Assembly: GCA_024291935.2 (NCBI GenBank)
Contig: CM044309.1
Location: 33,628,001-33,692,000 of the forward strand
DNA: 64,000 bases
Source: Okapia johnstoni
Lineage: Eukaryota; Chordata; Mammalia; Artiodactyla; Giraffidae
Reading direction: 5' to 3'
Below, one piece after another: positions 56,851 to 64,000 of the stretch. Below the pieces are notes generated by a model, which saw only the letters and a program-made list of their open reading frames with translations, was not told the DNA's origin and ran no database searches. How positions within the stretch are numbered: position 1 is the first letter of the stretch; every line of letters starts with the position of its first letter. Both the position numbers and the translations under genes were made by a program.

Positions 56851-56900
<50 letters not shown>
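56845..56900 (+). repeat. (CA)n microsatellite, 21 pure units
   Basis: Pure CA from 56859 to 56900, preceded by CACATACACACATA. It grew at the 3' tail of the adjacent Bov-tA. Confidence 0.95.
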
Positions 56901-56901
<1 letters not shown>

Positions 56902-56999
56902 GGAATTTAGATAGACAGTGGGTAGCCTACCCCTTTGCTTTTTTCCTATTGTGATTTAGAAGGATATCCAAAACTTATGATGCCTCATACCAAGTGAGC

Positions 57000-57700
57000 T
57001 GGTCTCTCCTACTTACTTCTCCAACTCCACCTTGCTCTTTGCCCACTATGCTATATACATGGCCTGATTTCAGTTCCTCAAAACCTTTGAGGTTCTTTCT
57101 TGATTGGGCCTTTGCACATGCTGATCCTTCCACCTAAAATGCTGTTCCCTCACTTCTTTCCTTGCTGGATGCTTCTTAGTCTTTAGATTTCAATCTAAAA
57201 ATCACTTTCCTAGATTCTCCTTGTGGTTAAGAATCCACCTACAATGCAGGCGACAAAGTTGTAATCCCTGGTCTGGGAAGATTCCCACATGCCGAGAGGC
57301 GACAAAGCACAGGTCCACAACTACTGAAGTCTGCACCCTAGAACCTGTGTTCTGCCACAAGAGAAGCTAGGAAGAGAAGTCCTAGCACAGCAATGAAGAC
57401 CCAGTGCAAACAGAAATAAATAATTTTTTTAAATAAATAAAAAAATAAAAGCCATTTTTCTAGAAAAGCCTTCTTTGAATATCTGTTTTCTTCTCTAATT
57501 TTCTAACATAGCTGCTAGTTTTTCCTCTCATAGGGTTCATTCAATGTGTTATCACTTGTTTATTTATTGTTTCTTTCCAACTAGGCTGTAAACACCCGAG
57601 GGCAAGAGCCACTTCCAACTTGTTCCCTGTTGAATTCCCAGGACCTGTGTGGAGCCTGGCACACACAAGGCTCTCAATGTATATCTATGATAATAATGTC
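57000..57700 (-). repeat. L2 LINE 3' end split by an ART2A SINE
   Basis: Left: GGCCTTTGCACATGCTGATC, AAATGCTGTTCCCTCAC. Right: AAGCCTTCTTTGAATATCTG, AACACCCGAGGGCAAGAGCC, GAGCCTGGCACACACAAGG. One L2 copy on both sides of the insertion. Confidence 0.7.
57207..57449 (+). mobile_element. ART2A-type SINE inside L2
   Basis: CTAGATTCTCCTTGTGGTTA, CCTGGTCTGGGAAGATTCCC, GAAGACCCAGTGCAAACAG, and an A/T-rich tail. Confidence 0.87.
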
Positions 57701-57816
57701 TGAATACAAGGATTGAGAAAATACATAATGACATTGGTCCTGTCAATGAAGTATTGCTTTAAATGGTTTATATCTTATTAATCTCAAATATCGATATACA
57801 TTTAAAAATATTCATA

Positions 57817-57965
57817 TAGCATCATTCCCTAGAGAAGGAAATGCAACCCAGTATTCTTGCCTGGGAAATCCCATGGACAGAGGAGCCTTGCTGGTTACAG
57901 TCCATGGGGTCGCAAAGAGGTGGACACAACTTAGCAACTAAACAACAAACAACAACAGCATCGTT
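57817..57965 (+). mobile_element. Bov-tA SINE, 5'-truncated, with imperfect target-site duplication
   Basis: CCTAGAGAAGGAAATGCAAC to CAACTTAGCAACTAAACAAC. agcatc(a/g)tt flanks both ends. Confidence 0.87.
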
Positions 57966-58154
57966 ATTATATGTATGCATAGATACTCGGACTATAGTAG
58001 TAGATTAAAGATCAGTTTAAATTATTTTGAGGAACCCCAGTTCTCCAAGGATTTGTGGCCACTGAAATAGGCATAGAAGGTTGAAAAGTTTGTGCTAAAT
58101 CTCGCTTATGCTATGCTGTACCCTATAAATTGTCTTTTCATTTTCATATCCACT

Positions 58155-58200
58155 TTAAAATTAATTTTTATTGGAGTACAGTTGCTTTACAGTGTAATCT
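58155..58200 (-). repeat. L1 3' UTR scrap
   Basis: ATTTTTATTGGAGTACAGTTGCTTTACAGTG, the reversed end of an L1 3' UTR. Confidence 0.5.
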
Positions 58201-58439
58201 TTCATTCATTTTTAAGAGATCCTTTGTAAAACAACACTTTTTTTCCTAAGATTTTTTAAGCATCAGTAGTGTAAATCTTCTCTCTTTAAAAATGCCAGGA
58301 AATCCAGGCCGTTAGTTGGTTCTAATTAATTGAGGTTTGCTGGCACCTAGCAGTCACTGACATCTAATCTTTGCTTTTCTGTAATTTAATTTTTCTATGC
58401 AAATGCCTTATTTATTCATTTATCTTTTATTTAACTCCT

Positions 58440-58905
58440 ACTAGTTGGCGTGGAGACAAAGATGAGCCCCCTTTAGTAGTCCAAGGCCCAACAGGAAACG
58501 TTCATAAAGTTAGTTACAATTCAGTGTCATCCAATGGGGGAGTTGTGCTCCCAAGAACTCCCTCGCCCACACTGAAGGCATCAGAGATGGTTTCCTACAG
58601 GGAGTGGCACGTGAACCAGAACTTAAAGGTACATAGAATTGAGCTGGGAGATGTGGAGAGAAAGGGCACAGGATGTAAAAAGACATTGAAATGAGTAGCT
58701 TTCCACTGTGTTCCAGGAATTACAAGCTGTTCAGTGTCCCTGGAGCATAAACTTTGAGGAGTGTGTGTTGGGGGTGGGGGCACTATTGAAGCTGGAGAGG
58801 TAGTTAGGGCCAGATGCAGGAAAAGGAGTTTATACCTTATTAGGGCTCTTGGACTTTATATACCACGTTGTGGGGATCCACTAAAGAGTTCTGAGGGAAC
58901 TGTTA
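58440..58905 (+). repeat. Ancient mammalian repeat, family not named
   Basis: GGAGACAAAGATGAGCC, GTTAGTTACAATTCAGTGTC, GGGCCAGATGCAGGAAAAGG and CTCTTGGACTTTATAT match the layout at 27715, 44960 and 59815. The open frame at 58371-58694 is a by-product. Confidence 0.45.
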
Positions 58906-58916
58906 ATAGTTAAACT

Positions 58917-58936
58917 AAAAAAAAAAAAAAAAAAAA
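58917..58936 (+). repeat. A-run of about 20 bases
   Basis: A homopolymer run with no clear retroelement before it. Confidence 0.85.
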
Positions 58937-58939
58937 GGA

Positions 58940-59810
58940 AAATGTTCATCTCCAAGAAAATGTGAATTGAAAAATTTTATGTAAATTACTTTCCATTTTT
59001 ACACTACTAGCAGTTGGATGAGACATATAATAAACAAAAACTTCAAAGGATTTACAATCTGGCACTCTTTTAATTGTGTTTATTCCAAACACTTTTCACA
59101 TCAAAATGGATGTTTAAAAGGAATAAATTTGATATTGTGAAGTAGTCCATCTTTAGTCCTGATGTTTATTAAATAGAAAGATTCAAAAATCATCCAATTA
59201 TTCTTGGAAAATGTGCATGAATGTGTGGTATTTGGAACTCTATTTTAGAACCCAAATGTCATAGACATCTGGACACAAAAATTATGCAAGAGAGACCTTT
59301 AGAAATGTGTTACTAATTATTGACTCTTCCTTGCAACAGCACAACTGAGCCTTTGTTATATGCACTGTGTGCGGTACTGCTGTAGACTGTGGCTTTTTTC
59401 ACATGTTACGGTTTATTTTCATAAGATATTCTTTATGACTAGCATCACAAAGTACTTCATAGACTTAATACTAAAGCTAGCAAACCTCAGAAATAAATGA
59501 ATTGTGTTAACAGTGACTAATGGAGAAAATAATAGCTTAGAAGAAAGTGTACAAAGAAGGAAGAGGAGAAATGCTATCAGGCTGGCTCAAGAATTGAGGA
59601 GAATTCAGGGCAACCAACTGTCATGGAGGAGCCACATGAAGCTGTGGAGTTGGGAAAACTGGATTCTAGTACTGATTTCATAACTTACCAAATATGCTTT
59701 TTAATCTCTCTATGCTTTAATCTTTACTATCTTACCATGAAGAGGTTACACTTTAAAGTCTCCTTCTCTTCTAAAACATAGGTTATAAGAGTTCAAAATA
59801 TCATCAGTTT
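58940..59810. other. AT-rich unique sequence
   Basis: No gene or named repeat. Confidence 0.5.
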
Positions 59811-59814
59811 ACCC

Positions 59815-60790
59815 GCTATATGCACCAGAAGACTTCTCAGAGACAATGTTTAAGAACAAGGCAAGATCCCTGCTCCCATAGAGCTTAAATTCTAGTGGGA
59901 AGGAAAGACATAGAGATAGTCATAAATAAAATAATTGTACTGAGCAGCAAGTCCTCAGAGAAGGCAACAGCACCCTACTCCAGTACTCTCGCCTGGAAAA
60001 TCCCATGGACGGAGGAGCCTGGTGGGCTGCAGTCCATGGGGTCACTGAGAGTCGGACACGACTGAGTGACTTCACTTTCACTTTTCCTTTCATGCATTGG
60101 AGAAGGAAATGGCAACCCACTCCAGTGTTCTTGCCTGGAGAATCCCAGGGACGGGGGAGCCTGGTGGGCTGCCGTCTATGGGGTCGCACAGAGTCTGAAG
60201 GGGACACGACTGAAATGACTTAGCAGCAGCAGCAGCAACAGCAAGTCCTATGAAGGAAATAAGACAGGATCATATTTTAAAGGGAACTAGGTGGCCATAT
60301 TACAGAGGTGAGCAGGGAATGAATGAGATCGGAAGAAACAGAAGAATCCATTTTTGTGAAATCCAGAAGTCAGGCATCTGATGGAAGTTATAATGCAAGC
60401 CTGGGCAAGCGGCAGGCTAAACCTTTGGAAAACATGGAGAAAACAGTGGGGTCAGAGTTTACAAATGAATGGAAGAAGGACAAGGAAAGGGGAAAACTGG
60501 GTCATGTGGACCCTCATAGGTCATGGTAAGAAATTTGGATCTTATTTGAAGTGCAATAGACAGTACTTGGAGGGATTCAAGCTGAAAAGTGATGTGATCT
60601 AATTTTTTTAAAAGTATCATTAGCCATTGTATTGAGACTTGATTGCAGATGGCAGAATAAAGGCAAAGAAACCAGTTTCACAGACTGTTGTAAAATACCA
60701 GTTAAGGGATAATGGTAACTTGGACTAAGATGCAGAGGAAGAGGTCTGAACCAGGTGATTGGTGATGTACTAGCCTAAATCTTTGCATTC
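59815..60790 (+). repeat. Ancient mammalian repeat, family not named, split by Bov-A2
   Basis: CTCCCATAGAGCTTAAATTCTAG at the left. After the SINE: GTGGACCCTCATAGGTCATGG, AAATTTGGATCTTATTTGAAG and GATGTGATCTAATTTTTTTAAA. Confidence 0.5.
59945..60249 (+). mobile_element. Bov-A2 dimeric SINE with target-site duplication
   Basis: Two BovA monomers joined by CACTTTCACTTTTCC, ending in an (AGC)n tail (60221-60234). cagcaagtcct at 59945-59955 and 60239-60249. Confidence 0.95.
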
Positions 60791-61550
60791 AAATGTCTTC
60801 AATGTTAATGTGATACTTTAGAATTTGACTCAGATTAACTCACAATTTGGTAAAGTTGATTTCAATTCAATGAAAAATGAAGGAGATCAACAAGGAGAAG
60901 GGTAATGCCAAATTAATGTCATTTGCTTTGAAATGTTTTGTACTGAATATGGTGCCATGCATATTTGGGAATTTACACTTAGGGTTACAAAGAAGTTAGA
61001 GAGAAATGGTTTATTTAGGAAAAGAAATCAAGTAATTTTAGGACAGCTTGATGACTAGAAAAGAGTTCCAGTAGATATTGCTGTCCAATTCTATTAAAAA
61101 GTACATAAATTTATTCAACATTCTATTTTGTGAAGCATTAGATATTTTGAGAGGGCAGTCTCCTTATTTTGAACAATTCCTATAAACCAATTTGCTCCAA
61201 TTAAACAACCAAAACTATCCTTGAAAAATACAAAACATATCAGTTTCCACTGCTTTTTCATTACATCTTAAAAAGTAATATAGAAAAATATACTGGCCTA
61301 TAATGGTAGAAGTTATGTACTCTATTTTGAGAGAGCTAAGGAATAAAGGCTGTTATAGCTGCCTGTTTCTTGTTTAAAGACATCAACATGCTATTATCTA
61401 TACATATAATATAAACATAGGCATTTCCTAAGTTAAAAAAATGTCATTTGTAGTCTGCTTAGTTAAAACTAAGGGATCATTTTCCTGTAGAAACAATATA
61501 ACTTCCCAGGCCAGCCCTCAAATATCTGTTTAGCCATTATGTAGTCAAAT
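60791..61550. other. AT-rich unique sequence
   Basis: No gene or named repeat. Confidence 0.5.
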
Positions 61551-61556
61551 GAAACC

Positions 61557-62070
61557 AGACAGTCTATTAAAAAGCAGTGACATCACTTTGCTGACAAAGG
61601 TCCGTATAGTCAAAGCTTTGGCTTTTCCAGTAGTCCTATATGGATGTGAGAATTGGACCATAAGAAGGTTGAGCATCCAAGAACCGATGCTTTCGAATTG
61701 TGGTGCTGGTGAAGACTCTTGAGACTCCCTTGGACTGCAAGGAGATCAAATTAGTCAATCCTAGAGGAAATCAACCCTGAATATTCACTGGAAGGACTGA
61801 TGCTGAAGCTGAACCTCCAATACTTTGGCCACCTGATGTGAAGAGCTGAGTCACTGGAAAAGACCCTGATGCTGGGAAAGATTGAAGGCAAAAGGAGAAG
61901 AGGGTGGCAGACGATGAGAAAATTAGATAGCGTCACTGACTCAATGGACATGAATTTGAGCAAACTCTGTGGAGGACAGAGGAGATAGTGGAGGATAGAA
62001 GAGACTGGTATGCTACAGTCATGGGATCGCAAGAGAGTCAGACACGATTTAGTGACTGAAGAACAAATCA
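61557..62070 (+). mobile_element. BovB LINE 3' end, diverged
   Basis: CAGTCTATTAAAAAGCAGTG to CACGATTTAGTGACTGAAGAA, with several indels and stops. Confidence 0.92.
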
Positions 62071-62395
62071 AATAACAGTGAGTGGTATCTTAAGTTCAAA
62101 TCACAAGATGCATCAGGGCCCACTTATGCAAGGGGAATGTGAGGAAGAAAAATGCTTTTATACTTTCCCTGGATATAAGCATAACTCTGGAGAATTATTT
62201 TGCCATACAATAAGTTGGGGACTGTATCATCTCCTTCTCTGCAACTCTCTGCCCTGAGAGTCCTCTGTTCTCAGATTACTTGGGCACCCCCAGTTGTTGA
62301 TTGACCCCAATATTACATATTCCTTAAATTACTCTCTGTCCTCAAATTGCCCGCCTCGCCTCTTTGCTAAAGTTCTTCAGTGTCATTTAAAAGAT
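62071..62395. other. Unique sequence, nothing recognised
   Basis: No gene or named repeat. Confidence 0.5.
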
Positions 62396-62398
62396 TGG

Positions 62399-62668
62399 AA
62401 GGACTTCCCCAGTGGTCCAGTGGTGAAGAATCTGCTCGCCAATGCAGGGGATGCAGGTTTGATCCCTAGTCTGGGAGGATTCCACATGCCAAGAGGCAGC
62501 TAAGCCTGTGCACCACGGCTACTGAAGCCCATGCACCTTAGAGCCCGTGTTCTGCAACAATAAGAACCCAGCATACTGCAGCTAGAGAATAGCCCCGCTC
62601 ACTGCAACTAGCGAAAGCCCAGGCGCAGCAACAAAGAACCAGCACAGCCGCAAATAAATAAACATGAA
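62399..62668 (+). mobile_element. ART2A-type SINE
   Basis: AGGACTTCCCCAGTGGTCCA to AGCACAGCCGCAAATAAATAA. Confidence 0.9.
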
Positions 62669-62905
62669 AGTTAGGAAATCAATCCAATTAAACAATATGC
62701 TAATCTATGAATGACTGGTAAATAAGTAAACTTCAAAACAATGTGTACCTTAAAAATGGTTCCCTATAACAGCACTAACCAAAGTGAATCCCTAGTTAAT
62801 GTAAATTCAGCCAGTCTATTATAACAAAGTAAAATTGATTTTCCATGATGTGGGGTAGTATATATTGGAGGGAAAAAGAATGGAGGGACAAAAGTTTTCC
62901 TGTAT
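62669..62905. other. Unique sequence, nothing recognised
   Basis: No feature is supported. Confidence 0.5.
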
Positions 62906-62907
62906 TG

Positions 62908-63180
62908 TTTTTTAAAAATAATTTATTTATTTATTTTTATTTTTGGTTGCCTGGGACTTTGTTGCATCATGCAGGCTTTCTCTAGTTGCAGTGAGCAGGG
63001 GCTTCTCACTGCAGTGGCTTCTCTTGTGGCAGACCATGGGCTCTAAGCTTTTGGGCTCCAGTAGTTGCAGCAAGTGGGCTCAGTAATTGTGGCTCATGGG
63101 CTTAGTTGCTCCAAAGCATGTGGAATCTTCCCGGACTACGGATTAAATCTGTGTCCCCCCTGCATTGGCACTCGCATTCC
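62908..63180 (-). mobile_element. ART2A-type SINE
   Basis: Reversed: TTTATTTATTTATTTTTATT, TCTCTAGTTGCAGTGAGCAG, GGAATCTTCCCGGACTACGG. It shares the long form seen at 21158-21523. Confidence 0.88.
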
Positions 63181-63319
63181 CATACATTTCTACAGCCTCA
63201 GCTTCTGTAACAGCTCCATGTACACATTCCCTAAGTTAATCTTTATTCTGAGTGGGTAATATCCTCAGTTTACAGAAGAAATTGCTATATCGCTACTATT
63301 CTAAGGCACATTTGATTAA

Positions 63320-63985
63320 AATTTCTTAATTTGAATTAAGAAAACAGTATGGAGTTTCCTTAAAAAAATAAAAATAGAGTTGCCATATGATCCAGCAATC
63401 CCACTTCTGGGCATATATCTGGAGAAAACTCTAACATGAAAAGATAAAGGCACTTCAGTATTCATCATAGCATTATTTAATACAATAGCCAAAACATGGA
63501 AGTAAACTGATTGTCCATTGACAGACGAATGGAGAAAGAAGATGTGATATACATACACACATGCATACACAGCAGAATACTACTCAGCCGTAAAAAGAAT
63601 GAAATAATGCCATATGCAGCAACATGGATGGAACTAGAGATTATCATACTAATTGAACTAAGTCAGAAAGATAAAGACGTACATGATACCATTTATATGT
63701 GAAATCTAAAATATGATACAAATTAACTGATTTACAAAACAGAAACAGACTCATAGACTAGAAAACAAACTTACCAAAGGGGAAAGGGAGTTGGGGAGGG
63801 ATAAATTAGGAGTTTGGGATTAACAGAAACAAACTACAATGTACCAAAAAGATAAACAACAGAGACCTACTGTATAGCACAAGGAACTATATTCAATAAC
63901 CTGTAATAAACCATACAGAAAAGAATATGAAAAAGGATACACACACACATATATATACATTTTTTTAAATTTAAATTTCTTTAGG
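63320..63985 (+). mobile_element. L1 3' end (ORF2 end and 3' UTR), runs to the window edge
   Basis: CCATATGATCCAGCAATCCC, GAATACTACTCAGCCGTAAAA, GCAGCAACATGGATGGAACT, then 3' UTR GACCTACTGTATAGCACAAG. The frame is broken. A short CA/TA run is near 63940-63960. Confidence 0.88.
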
Positions 63986-64000
63986 ATTAAGATTCAGCCC

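Overview
The window is nuclear DNA of a ruminant. Nearly all of its young interspersed repeats are ruminant families: Bov-tA and Bov-A2 SINEs, 3' ends of BovB LINEs, and CHR/ART2A-type tRNA-derived SINEs. Older mammalian repeats (L2, MIR, CR1/L3-like, L1) lie beneath them. Which ruminant it is cannot be read from the repeats alone. There are no bacterial genes, operons, CRISPR arrays or RNA genes.

One protein-coding gene can be supported. It is the first coding exon of ZBTB10 (RINZF), a BTB/POZ zinc-finger transcription factor, on the minus strand at 8821-9781. It sits in a CpG island (about 8840-10960) that carries the 5' UTR and promoter. The exon ends at a clean splice donor. Positions 1-8820 are therefore the start of intron 1, and the BTB and zinc-finger exons lie beyond the left edge. 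As written, the exon is broken by one extra G in a G-run (9609-9615). Its N-terminus also contains an old internal duplication with purely synonymous differences over ten codons.

From about 11 kb to 64 kb the window is the upstream intergenic flank. Positions 10.96-13.7 kb are AT-rich and almost free of young repeats, with a CCAAT/TATA arrangement near 11.1-11.2 kb on the plus strand. Beyond that lies a dense mosaic of nested insertions. It includes seven larger or 3'-end BovB pieces plus several short tails, the longest still-open one encoding 470 aa of reverse transcriptase (49270-50682). It also includes about 25 Bov-tA/Bov-A2 copies, many with recognisable target-site duplications, about 18 CHR/ART2A SINEs, L1 3' ends, a probable LTR (51125-51510), and CA and CTAC microsatellites.

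The most striking structure outside the gene is a large inverted repeat at 31208-31917. Its arms are 292 bp each, with one mismatch and no indels, around a 126-bp spacer. The second arm has landed inside a SINE whose own target-site duplication is still readable, so the order of events can be worked out. I see no undescribed multi-gene system here.
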